DNA of 39,015 bases, taken from NCBI GenBank assembly GCA_000739535.1, contig DF820465.1:664910-703924 (forward strand). Reading direction: 5' to 3'. Shown piece after piece: positions 1 through 6,881 of the stretch. Source of the DNA: Candidatus Vecturithrix granuli. GTDB taxonomy: Bacteria > Moduliflexota > Moduliflexia > Moduliflexales > Moduliflexaceae. Below the pieces are notes generated by a model that worked only from the letters and a program-made list of their open reading frames with translations, had not been told where the DNA came from and ran no database searches. The position numbers and the translations under genes are program-made. Numbering within the stretch: the first letter of the stretch is position 1; every line of letters begins with the position of its first letter.

Positions 1-64
1 AGAGGATCTGAACATGATCACAAGATATTTGTCAAAGAACTTTTTTATCTACTGCGTAAAGTGA
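1..64 (+). CDS. possible C-terminal end of an upstream gene (partial)
   Basis: One plus-strand frame starting at base 2 is open from the window edge and ends with a TGA at 62-64, one base before the ATG of the HEPN gene. It would encode about 20 residues (EDLNMITRYLSKNF...). The near-contact with the next start codon is typical of translational coupling. The piece is too short to identify, and another frame is also open here, so this is only a candidate. Confidence 0.22.
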   Translation, partial: EDLNMITRYLSKNFFIYCVK

Positions 65-65
65 G

Positions 66-455
66 ATGGATAAAAAAGAAAAAGTTGAATATTGTCTTGA
101 TATCGCTGACTACGATTTTGAAACAGCAAAATCTATGCTCACCTCCGGTCGTTATTTGTATGTGGTTTTTATGTGTCAGCAGGCTATCGAGAAGATGCTC
201 AAGGCATTGTATATCAATATATTTGACGAGGAGCCTCCAAGAAGTCATAACTTAGCTTTTCTCTTCAATAAATTGGGAATAGGCGCGTCCAATGAAACAA
301 TGGAAGTGTTGAATTCATTGTCTGCCCATTACATCAATAACCGCTATCCCGAATATAAAAGCAAGCTTTCGACTGTCCTTGATCAGAAGAAGGCTGAAGA
401 ATTTCTGACCAAAACGGAAAGGACCTATACATGGCTGAAATCCCAGATAATATAA
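66..455 (+). CDS. HEPN domain protein
   Basis: A 129-residue all-helical protein of the HEPN family (PF05168 type), usually paired with an MNT minimal nucleotidyltransferase in toxin-antitoxin-like modules. Visible hallmarks are the N-terminal helix with AxxDFETAK, the CQQAIEKMLKALY helix, the PPRSHNLAFL turn and NNRYPEY near the C-terminus. I do not see the RX4-6H catalytic motif of HEPN ribonucleases: the arginine of NNRYPEYK is not followed by a suitably spaced His. RNase activity is therefore doubtful. The ATG at 66 follows GTGAG, a weak ribosome site. The 3' end overlaps the start of the MNT remnant at 431, the usual arrangement for this pair. The family call is sure; the function is not. 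Confidence 0.85.
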   Translation: MDKKEKVEYCLDIADYDFETAKSMLTSGRYLYVVFMCQQAIEKMLKALYINIFDEEPPRSHNLAFLFNKLGIGASNETMEVLNSLSAHYINNRYPEYKSKLSTVLDQKKAEEFLTKTERTYTWLKSQII

Positions 456-621
456 ACGCCGCTTTATCTGATTATGTGACCAGACTTTCCCAGGAAATTC
501 AGGTACGCGCGGCTGTTTTGTTTGGTTCGTGTGCGACGGGAAAAATGAGAAAGATTTCGAGCACGAAGGCAACGACCCCTTTCTTCACGAAATCCTGACA
601 AGCGGCGTCAGAATCGCATAA
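431..621 (+). pseudogene. MNT nucleotidyltransferase, internally deleted
   Basis: The ATG at 431 overlaps the HEPN gene in another frame and starts an MNT-type N-terminus ending in VLFGSCATGKMRK, the GS...G signature of minimal nucleotidyltransferases. The reading then becomes nonsense and stops at 596-598. In a different frame from 553 to the TAA at 619-621, the sequence reads DFEHEGNDPFLHEILTSGVR, the typical C-terminus of the same family. The middle, including the catalytic Asp residues expected right after GKMRK, is missing. I infer one out-of-frame internal deletion with its junction near 552. The HEPN partner upstream remains intact. Confidence 0.75.
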
Positions 622-640
622 TCTACTATAAGAGATGTCA

Positions 641-737
641 TGAGCGAGACGCTCACCCGGCACGATAAAAATGAGAGATAGAGCGCGAAACTCCAGTTTC
701 GCGGCTGTCAACGATGCGCGAAACTGAAGTTTCGCGC
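641..737. repeat. row of short palindromes (hairpin array)
   Basis: Three perfect inverted repeats follow each other between the convergent MNT remnant and the dehydrogenase gene. They are TGAGCG/CGCTCA at 641-655 (3-base loop), CGCGAAACT/AGTTTCGCG at 684-703 (2-base loop) and GCGCGAAACT/AGTTTCGCGC at 716-737 (2-base loop). The last two are near-copies of one unit. A fourth hairpin lies at 749-779. This looks like a cluster of REP-like intergenic palindromes. No gene is seen between 622 and 816. Confidence 0.7.
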
Positions 738-748
738 TACATTTTCAA

Positions 749-779
749 AGGAGCGTCAAAGCTGAGCTTTGACACTCCT
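749..779 (-). terminator. hairpin downstream of the sugar operon, terminator-like
   Basis: 15-base arms (AGGAGCGTCAAAGCT and AGCTTTGACACTCCT) with one mismatch and a 1-base centre form a strong hairpin about 38 bases past the stop of the hydroxyacid dehydrogenase gene. On the minus strand it is followed only by a short TTT, so termination is plausible but not textbook. It may instead belong to the repeat row beside it. Confidence 0.45.
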
Positions 780-816
780 GCTGCTGGCGTCAACTCAACT
801 ACTAATGCTGTAATGC

Positions 817-1755
817 TTATTCGTTGAGAGCCTGGAGCAGGTTATCAACTGCCATTGTGGTGGCGTTGTCAACGCTTTCCTCTGTAAAGCCGCCGACATG
901 CGGGGTTGTAATCACGCGTTCATGTGAAAAGAGCGGATTGGCCTCAGGCGGCTCTTTGCGATAGACGTCAGTGGCAAACCCTGCAAGCTGTCCGCTGTTC
1001 AGGGCTTCCAAAATTGCCTGTTCGTCAATCAGCGTGGCGCGCGCCGTATTGATGAGATAGACGCCTTTTTTCATGCGAGCAAGGGCGTCGTTTCCTATCA
1101 GCGGCTTCCCATCTTCCGGCGATGGACAGTGCAGGCTGATCAGATCGGATTCGCGCAAGACTTCATCAAAGGAGCCAAAGCGAAAGTTCGGTGAAGGCGC
1201 GAATGAAGCATCGGGATACATATCATACGCGATGACCTGCATCCCAAGTCCGACAGCCATTTCAGCGACATATTTCCCGATTTTGCCGCATCCCACTATG
1301 CCAAGCGTCCTTCCGTACAGTTCGATGCCTTTTTTGCGTTTCCATGCCCCGGCCTTGATGCCGGCGTCGCTTGCGGGAATGGCTCGCGTCAGCGCAAACA
1401 TGAAGCCAATGGCTAATTCCGCCACGCCGCGAGCGTTGGCCCCAACAGCTTTGAGGATTTTGATGTTGAGGCGTTCGGCTGTTTCAGCGTCAATACTATC
1501 AATGCCCACGCCATTCCGGCTAATCGCTTGTAATCCTTGCGCTGCTTCAAGCACCCTGGCGCTTACCGGCTCGACACCCGCCAGCATTCCGACGCATCCC
1601 GGCAATAAACGCAGCAATTCTTCCTCATTCGGCTGTTCGCCCGGGGTCGAAAAGATGATGTCATAGCCTGCGGCTTTCAATTTTTCTAAGGCAGGATGTC
1701 CGTCGCGAGTTAAGGAGCGCGGCGTTACTAAAATTTTTTTCATCGCTTTTGTCAC
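817..1755 (-). CDS. D-2-hydroxyacid dehydrogenase (phosphoglycerate dehydrogenase-like)
   Basis: A 312-residue NAD-dependent D-isomer-specific 2-hydroxyacid dehydrogenase, which interconverts a 2-keto acid and a D-2-hydroxy acid in the cytoplasm. The dinucleotide motif GCGKIG is at residues 155-160. The catalytic Arg-Glu-His triad is visible as R239 (NTAR), E268 (RKEPP) and H286 (TPHVGG). It lacks the ACT regulatory domain of long SerA enzymes. The start is uncertain: GTG at 1755, or ATG at 1743, which would give MKKILVT; neither has a clear Shine-Dalgarno. It is the last gene of the operon, 49 bases after the phosphoglucose isomerase gene, so a role in sugar-acid metabolism is likelier than serine synthesis. 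The exact substrate cannot be told. Confidence 0.88.
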   Translation of the reverse strand: MTKAMKKILVTPRSLTRDGHPALEKLKAAGYDIIFSTPGEQPNEEELLRLLPGCVGMLAGVEPVSARVLEAAQGLQAISRNGVGIDSIDAETAERLNIKILKAVGANARGVAELAIGFMFALTRAIPASDAGIKAGAWKRKKGIELYGRTLGIVGCGKIGKYVAEMAVGLGMQVIAYDMYPDASFAPSPNFRFGSFDEVLRESDLISLHCPSPEDGKPLIGNDALARMKKGVYLINTARATLIDEQAILEALNSGQLAGFATDVYRKEPPEANPLFSHERVITTPHVGGFTEESVDNATTMAVDNLLQALNE

Positions 1756-1804
1756 AAAGGCTCGAAGATACGATGGTCTTTGAGTCTTTGCCGCTCACAG
1801 CGGA

Positions 1805-2368
1805 TTACAGGATTTCAACCTTGTCTCCGCGTTTGTAAATACGTTTTGGGAAACCTTCTTCTTCAATATCGCCATAATTATGCCCGGCGTCTCCCGGATA
1901 CACATAAAATGTGATCAATGGCTCGTCGCCGACATTCACCGAACGATGCGCCCAATAGGGAGGCACATAGACGACTCGTCCGCGTTCCATGTATTCGGCG
2001 CGGCATTCGCCTTCGGTCGTTTTCATCAGCATATAGCCTTTACCGCGCAGGCAAAGATAGACTTCCGCAGCCTCCGGGATCTCATGATAGTGTCCTTTCG
2101 TCATGAAAAACTCTTCCCCGACAGTGCCGGGTTGTAATTTACTGAGTCCGAATTGGAGGTGGCCGGTTTCCTGTGGCACGGCCTTTTCGAAGACTTCATA
2201 ATGCAATGGGTCGCCTTGCTGAATAAGTTTTTCCAGGGCATCAGCGTCGGCGTAATGCCCTTTCATGCTTGAGGCTTTCCGCACGAGATGCGCGTTATAG
2301 TCCTTCAGCACGGCCTCTGCCAGATCGATATCAGCTCCAAACGGCTCCATCAATAGTTGATCAATCAT
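1805..2368 (-). CDS. pgiA: cupin-type glucose-6-phosphate isomerase
   Basis: A 187-residue single-domain cupin of the archaeal-type phosphoglucose isomerase family (PF06560), which interconverts glucose-6-phosphate and fructose-6-phosphate with a bound metal. The metal ligands are visible as H93 and H95 (KGHYHE), E102 and H141 (YWAHRSVN). Their spacing equals that of the Pyrococcus enzyme (88, 90, 97, 136 as I recall it), with a constant offset of five, so the active site looks intact. The family is unrelated to the usual bacterial Pgi. It sits between the shikimate-dehydrogenase-like and hydroxyacid dehydrogenase genes, suggesting an isomerase step in a sugar catabolic pathway. The true substrate could be another sugar phosphate. 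Confidence 0.85.
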   Translation of the reverse strand: MIDQLLMEPFGADIDLAEAVLKDYNAHLVRKASSMKGHYADADALEKLIQQGDPLHYEVFEKAVPQETGHLQFGLSKLQPGTVGEEFFMTKGHYHEIPEAAEVYLCLRGKGYMLMKTTEGECRAEYMERGRVVYVPPYWAHRSVNVGDEPLITFYVYPGDAGHNYGDIEEEGFPKRIYKRGDKVEIL

Positions 2369-2448
2369 AATTATTCTCTCCCATGTACATCTTGATGTTT
2401 ATCCGTGCGTGTGTCACATTTGTTATATTCATGTCATTCGATGACTTC

Positions 2449-3408
2449 TTATCGTTGTCTGAATTGTTCGGCGATCTTTGATAATTCATCAAACACCGGC
2501 CCCTCTGCAGGAATATCAATGTGAAAGACTTCGGCAATCACCTGAATCCAGCCGTGCAGGAAATAGACCCAGCCATCTTCAATCTGAAGGTGATGCTGTT
2601 GTTGCTGGGAGCGCGCCTGATCCAGGAAGAGCAAGTTCCCGCGATAATTGAAATCCCAGGCAATTCCATGTTCCGGAAAAATCGCGGCGTCGGTGAGCGG
2701 CGACCCCGGAGCATCTTTGCCCAATCCGGTCGCATTGACAACGAGCGACGCTGGTTTCAGTTTGGCTGCAACAGCATCGTTCTGTTCGGGAACAGGCGCG
2801 TGGATATATTCGACCGTTACATCGCTGTGTAATTCTTTGTGGATACGTTGGATTTCTTCAAGACGAGTCGTACTCCGATTCGTCACGTAAATTTTCGATG
2901 GTCTGTTGCCGCCATGTTCTGGTTTCATCAGATAACACGTCAAAGCAATGGTTGCGCCTCCTGCGCCCATCAGCAGAATTTCGGCCCCGGTATTTTTCCA
3001 ATAATTTTCCGACAGAAAGGCTTCAATCGCCAGACCGCTGGAAATGGGGTCTTTGGCGTGTCCGACCAGTTTGCCATCGCGTTTTGAGATGCTGCTGATT
3101 TCGTCCATCAGTATGGCATAGGGATCGAGTTCATCGAACATGTCTTTGCATGCTTTCAGAAGATCAATTTTATGTGTGGTCACCAGCGCGCCTAAGGACA
3201 GCGGATCATCTTTGATGAATTGGACGACTTCACGATAGTTCTCCGGCGTGTCGTGGAGTTTGAAATCAATCCCTTTAAGCTGGCACACCCCCACGTTCAA
3301 ATATTCAGCCCATTTCGGAAAGACGCTCATAATTGACGATTTTGAGGTCGTCACCCCGATAAAATACATCGTCGGAATTGGGGCTGGTGCATAGGTCTGT
3401 TTTCCCAT
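2449..3408 (-). CDS. shikimate dehydrogenase-like oxidoreductase, substrate unknown
   Basis: A 319-residue protein with the AroE fold: an N-terminal substrate domain with TSKSSIM at 21-27, the catalytic-type Lys K80 (TTHK) and Asp D120 (HAKDP), then a Rossmann domain with GAGGAT at 148-153 and NATGLG. Compared with genuine AroE, the NVT before the lysine is LVT, the NTDG motif is AKDP, the Asn of the GAVNT segment aligns with Ser, and the C-terminal Gln is not found (the region reads YFLHGWIQV). The catalytic Lys and Asp are kept while shikimate-contacting residues have changed, so I infer another polyol or hydroxy acid as substrate. It lies 72 bases after the sugar kinase gene and 80 before the isomerase gene. 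Confidence 0.75.
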   Translation of the reverse strand: MGKQTYAPAPIPTMYFIGVTTSKSSIMSVFPKWAEYLNVGVCQLKGIDFKLHDTPENYREVVQFIKDDPLSLGALVTTHKIDLLKACKDMFDELDPYAILMDEISSISKRDGKLVGHAKDPISSGLAIEAFLSENYWKNTGAEILLMGAGGATIALTCYLMKPEHGGNRPSKIYVTNRSTTRLEEIQRIHKELHSDVTVEYIHAPVPEQNDAVAAKLKPASLVVNATGLGKDAPGSPLTDAAIFPEHGIAWDFNYRGNLLFLDQARSQQQQHHLQIEDGWVYFLHGWIQVIAEVFHIDIPAEGPVFDELSKIAEQFRQR

Positions 3409-3450
3409 AGTGTTATTTCCTTGTAAATGAAATTTTCATTCGTATGTATA

Positions 3451-3482
3451 AGAAATCGGATTTTTTCGAAAACCCGGTTTCT
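3451..3482 (-). promoter_or_regulatory. intercistronic hairpin at the kinase stop codon
   Basis: Arms AGAAATCGGATTTT (3451-3464) and AAAACCCGGTTTCT (3469-3482) pair over 14 positions with two mismatches around a TTCG loop. The hairpin overlaps the TAG stop of the kinase gene. In an operon such a structure could stabilise the kinase mRNA end or partly terminate transcription. On the minus strand it is not followed by a clean U-run. Confidence 0.5.
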
Positions 3483-5013
3483 ATGCCTGACTCTTTTTTT
3501 CACTGACCGTATTAATGGCCTCTATAAATTCTGCATAGTGTGTAACGCGGTCCTGGTAGAAGGGCATTTTGGTTTTGTCAGGCTCTATTCTTGTTCCTAT
3601 CTCTATCCATTGTTTTGATGCCCGATCTAAATCATTGAATATCCCGGTTCCAAAGCCGGCCAAAAGGGCGGAACCAAGCGGAGCTCCTTCTTTGCGTTGA
3701 AGCTGGACCACCGGAATTCCTAATATATCCGCCTTCATCCGGTTCCACACCTCGCTTTTTTCTCCTCCGCCGGTAATCCTGATTTCCGTTGGTTGAAAAT
3801 CCGCGTAGAGCGACTTCAGGATGTTCATGTAGATGCCATACTCTAAAGCCACTCCTTCAAGAATGGCCTTATACAGGTGAGCAACAGAGTGACTCCATTG
3901 AACTCCCAACCAGGCTCCGCGTAAATACGGCTGTCCCGGACACACACGTCCGGCAAAGTGCGGAATAAACAACGGATCGGTTTTGGCCGGTTCAATGGCT
4001 GCGATCATCTGGTTGAGCGCGTCAAAGGAAATCAGTTCTTCTTCCTTGCGCTTCCAATTCACCAGTTCTTTCCGAAACCATTCCAGATTCATGCCCCCGC
4101 CGTTAATATAGGCATACGGATGCCACAGTCCTGGAGTTGCAGCCTGACCGCATCCCAGGGTTTTATTGCTCAGATCAGGTTGCAAAGTTTGGGTGGTCGT
4201 AGCAAACACAGAGGCCGTTCCGGCGACGTCAACGCAGATGCCTTCCTGCGTCGCGCCGCAGGAAAGGAAACTCGCGGCCGTATCGCCGCAACCGGCAATT
4301 ATCGGTATCCCGGCCTGGATACCGCATTTTTCTGCCATTTCAGGAATAACCGTCCCGATAATCGCGTGAGAAGCCACAATACGAGGCAGCTTATTCATGT
4401 CAAGCTCAAACTGGCGGCATAAGGCGTCATCCCAGCGATTGTTCCGGTTATCAGCAAAACCGGAGAAGTGCAGGTACGAGGAATCAATAAAGGCCTGGTC
4501 TCCGTTTAAACCACACAGCCGCATCACGGCGTATCCTCCGGGCTGGACAAAAGCACGGATTTTCCTGAAGACCTCGGGATGCTCGTACTTCCACCACAAA
4601 ATTTTCGGTCCGTGATTGAAACTCGGCGGCCCGCCTGCTTTACGAACAATTTCATCGCCGGCTTCTTGCTGCATTTTCGTGATATACGGCGCACAGCGCG
4701 TATCTAACCAGGAATCGTAAGGCGTGACATGTTTTCCATCCGCGCCGACGCCCAGAATGCCGGCCATTTGTCCGTCAATCCCAATCCCGGCAATCTCGCC
4801 TGGCTGAATTCGCGCTTTTTGCACACATGCTTTGATTGTCGCGCACACAGACTGTACCTGGATTTCTGGCTCTTCCTCGACAACTCCAGGCGATGGCTGT
4901 GAGAGTGCCGAAGGTTGAAACGCCTCGGCCAGGCAACGTCCATCTTGTGCAAATAGAGCCGCTTTTGTGCCCTGAGTCCCGATATCAATGCCAATCAGAT
5001 ATGTTGTAGGCAT
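3481..5013 (-). CDS. FGGY-family sugar kinase (xylulokinase-like)
   Basis: A 510-residue FGGY carbohydrate kinase that phosphorylates a sugar or ketose with ATP in the cytoplasm. The N-terminal phosphate loop reads IGIDIGTQGTKAALF (D10), followed by GIGIDGQMAG near residue 80. The probable catalytic Asp lies in AGCGDTAASF, near residue 244. The C-terminal half contains the adenosine-binding segment ITGGGEKSEVW. Length and motif order fit the xylulokinase branch, but FGGY specificity cannot be read from motifs. GGGAGG lies 7 bases before the ATG at 5013. It is the first gene of the four-gene operon and faces the divergent region from 5014, where an operator-like palindrome lies. Confidence 0.88.
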   Translation of the reverse strand: MPTTYLIGIDIGTQGTKAALFAQDGRCLAEAFQPSALSQPSPGVVEEEPEIQVQSVCATIKACVQKARIQPGEIAGIGIDGQMAGILGVGADGKHVTPYDSWLDTRCAPYITKMQQEAGDEIVRKAGGPPSFNHGPKILWWKYEHPEVFRKIRAFVQPGGYAVMRLCGLNGDQAFIDSSYLHFSGFADNRNNRWDDALCRQFELDMNKLPRIVASHAIIGTVIPEMAEKCGIQAGIPIIAGCGDTAASFLSCGATQEGICVDVAGTASVFATTTQTLQPDLSNKTLGCGQAATPGLWHPYAYINGGGMNLEWFRKELVNWKRKEEELISFDALNQMIAAIEPAKTDPLFIPHFAGRVCPGQPYLRGAWLGVQWSHSVAHLYKAILEGVALEYGIYMNILKSLYADFQPTEIRITGGGEKSEVWNRMKADILGIPVVQLQRKEGAPLGSALLAGFGTGIFNDLDRASKQWIEIGTRIEPDKTKMPFYQDRVTHYAEFIEAINTVSEKKSQA

Positions 5014-5035
5014 GATTATCCTCCCGCTGTTTTAT

Positions 5036-5049
5036 GTCGAACGGTCGAC
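5036..5049. promoter_or_regulatory. palindrome upstream of the sugar operon, candidate operator
   Basis: GTCGA-ACGG-TCGAC is a perfect inverted repeat about 23-36 bases upstream of the kinase ATG, where an operator for a sugar-responsive repressor could lie. No regulator gene is in the window, so the assignment rests on position and symmetry only. Confidence 0.35.
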
Positions 5050-5580
5050 CATTAAAGCTCTCATTTCATATTTTTTGATACAATTTCTGAGAAGATCCTT
5101 CTGGTCTTTCATAATTAAATATGTAATGACAATATTACAATATTACGAACTGACTTTCTATACAAGCTAAAAACATCTGTCAAGGAAAAAGTGACAGAAA
5201 TCTTCTAAATGGAGTACGATCCAGGGTCGTTCAATGTTCCACGCCAGGTTCTGGAGAACGAAATTCTGTTGTAACTAAAATTTCATGCGTCAAGGAAAAA
5301 AGTTCTTGCAGGCACAGGTGTTGGCTCAACGGCAAAGACTCTTTTGGGGATACGCGACAGAATTTAATTTGCATCTAGCATGGATCACTTGTTACGTAAT
5401 TCTTACGGAGGCGACTGAACCCATTATAAAATTTATACCTTTTCCTTTTTTGGGTTCAAATTCCTTTTTTGTGTTCAACTTTTTGTCTTAATTTTCGCCA
5501 TAAGAATATCATAAAATTTTATAAACGTTTTTGTGTTCAGGAAGTTCCAAATGAACATTTCGGAGAAAGGAATTTGTCTT
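5050..5580. other. AT-rich divergent intergenic region, no gene seen
   Basis: This stretch separates the minus-strand sugar operon from the plus-strand beta-barrel gene. It should hold both promoters, but I see no convincing -35/-10 pair. It contains a direct repeat AATATTAC AATATTAC (near 5132-5147), a hairpin CTGTCA/TGACAG (5177-5197), a 12-base direct repeat GTCAAGGAAAAA at 5179 and 5289, and the palindrome GTTCTGGAGAAC (5248-5259). Short open frames here have no coding character that I recognise. Confidence 0.5.
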
Positions 5581-6819
5581 ATGAAAAAGAAACAGAAATA
5601 TTTTCGCTATTCGGAACAACATCTCTGGTTACAAGTATTAGGAGTGATCGTGGGTGTTCTCTGCCTCCACATATCTTCAGCAGAGGCTATCTGGTTAGGA
5701 CAATTTCAAGTCAATCCTTTTCTTGAACTCCAGGGGATATATGACACCAATATTTTTCGCGTCAGCGATGATCAAGAAAAAGATCGTGATTTTATCACAG
5801 TAATCAGTCCGGGAATTCATTTTGAATTTCCCACATCTCAGGATCCAACCTTTCGTGCTGTTGCCAATTATCGCTCTAGTATCAGGCTGTACGGTAATGA
5901 CGGCGATTCGAAAGTTGATCCCAAAGGAGAACTGAATACGAATGATCATCGCTTAGATGGGCATCTCTATTTCACTTTTGCTTCGGGGCTGCGTTTCACA
6001 ACGGGCTATATCCTCAGTCTGGACTCGAAACCCCCAGACTTTCGCGGGGATACTCGCGACGGATACGCAGACCATGCCTTTCTGGTCCAGACAGCCTACG
6101 CGTTTGCTGACCGTTACGAAATTCAACTTGGCTATAGCGGATCCCTTCGGAGTTATGACGACTCCTGCAATAAAGATGATAATTATGCCACTCATCAAGG
6201 CGAAACGACGTTGTTCTATCGAATTTTCCCCAAACTTTCCGTGTTAGGCGGCGGAAGTTATGCCCTGACCAGCCGAGAAGAACCTGTTTTCTCGGATAGT
6301 AAACAATATGCAGGGTATGGAGGCTTCCGGTATGAAGCAACTGAACAGTTAACAGCGACTATGAAAATCGGGGCTCTTCACAAAGACTTTGACGCCAGAG
6401 ATGTTGATGATACCACCCAAGTCTATGCTTCTGGTGAAACGCAGGCTGTATTTTCGGATACATCATCTCTGAATGTACAGTTGTATCGGAATATTGGTGA
6501 AACCTCGCTTACAGACGAATCCAATGTATATGGCGCCTATTATGTTCGTACGGGTGTTCATGCCAGAATGACGTATGGTTTACCTGCGCTTCCGAATACG
6601 TCATTTATAGGAGATTTGGGTTATACCCGCGAAACCTATCCGGAAGACGCGAAGGACAGAAGCGATGATAGCTTGGAAATCGGGGTCGGAGTCGACTATA
6701 AATTTTTGAAATTTTTTGTTATCGGAGTAAAATACCAATATAGTTCGGCAGATTCTACGATCAACACGAAAGACTTTACAGATCATGTCGCCATGATTAA
6801 AATCCGGGCAATTCTGTAA
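5581..6819 (+). CDS. outer-membrane beta-barrel protein (BBP2-like) of the polysaccharide locus
   Basis: About 412 residues. I chose the ATG at 5581 because GGAGAAAGG precedes it and it gives a good signal peptide: basic MKKKQKYFRY, a hydrophobic stretch, then ISSAEA with cleavage likely after residue 36. The mature part begins FQVNPFLELQGIYDTNIFR, the typical opening of the putative beta-barrel porin family found next to exopolysaccharide genes. It continues as alternating strands with many Tyr, Asp and Thr. The last strand ends DHVAMIKIRAIL, without the usual terminal Phe. It likely forms an outer-membrane barrel. With no Wza-type protein in view, it is a candidate polysaccharide exit or anchoring protein (inference). 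Confidence 0.75.
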   Translation: MKKKQKYFRYSEQHLWLQVLGVIVGVLCLHISSAEAIWLGQFQVNPFLELQGIYDTNIFRVSDDQEKDRDFITVISPGIHFEFPTSQDPTFRAVANYRSSIRLYGNDGDSKVDPKGELNTNDHRLDGHLYFTFASGLRFTTGYILSLDSKPPDFRGDTRDGYADHAFLVQTAYAFADRYEIQLGYSGSLRSYDDSCNKDDNYATHQGETTLFYRIFPKLSVLGGGSYALTSREEPVFSDSKQYAGYGGFRYEATEQLTATMKIGALHKDFDARDVDDTTQVYASGETQAVFSDTSSLNVQLYRNIGETSLTDESNVYGAYYVRTGVHARMTYGLPALPNTSFIGDLGYTRETYPEDAKDRSDDSLEIGVGVDYKFLKFFVIGVKYQYSSADSTINTKDFTDHVAMIKIRAIL

Positions 6820-6853
6820 GGTGTTCACCGAATATTGTCGAACTATGCGAGAG

Positions 6854-6877
6854 ATCTGGTTTCTTCAAGAAACCGAT
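6854..6877. terminator. hairpin between convergent genes
   Basis: GGTTTCTT (6858-6865) and AAGAAACC (6867-6874) pair perfectly around one base, and flanking ATC/GAT extends the stem with a bulge. It lies between the end of the beta-barrel gene (6819) and the end of the dehydratase gene (6882). AATTTT follows on the plus strand, so it may serve as terminator mainly for the beta-barrel gene. Confidence 0.55.
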
Positions 6878-6881
6878 AATT

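Noticed and set aside
5285-5491. 68-codon plus-strand frame in the divergent region
   Set aside because: It has no recognisable motif, no ribosome site and an AT-rich random-looking composition.
5533-5580. Upstream in-frame start for the beta-barrel gene
   Set aside because: The extension would bury the signal peptide; the ATG at 5581 has a Shine-Dalgarno and gives a normal signal sequence.
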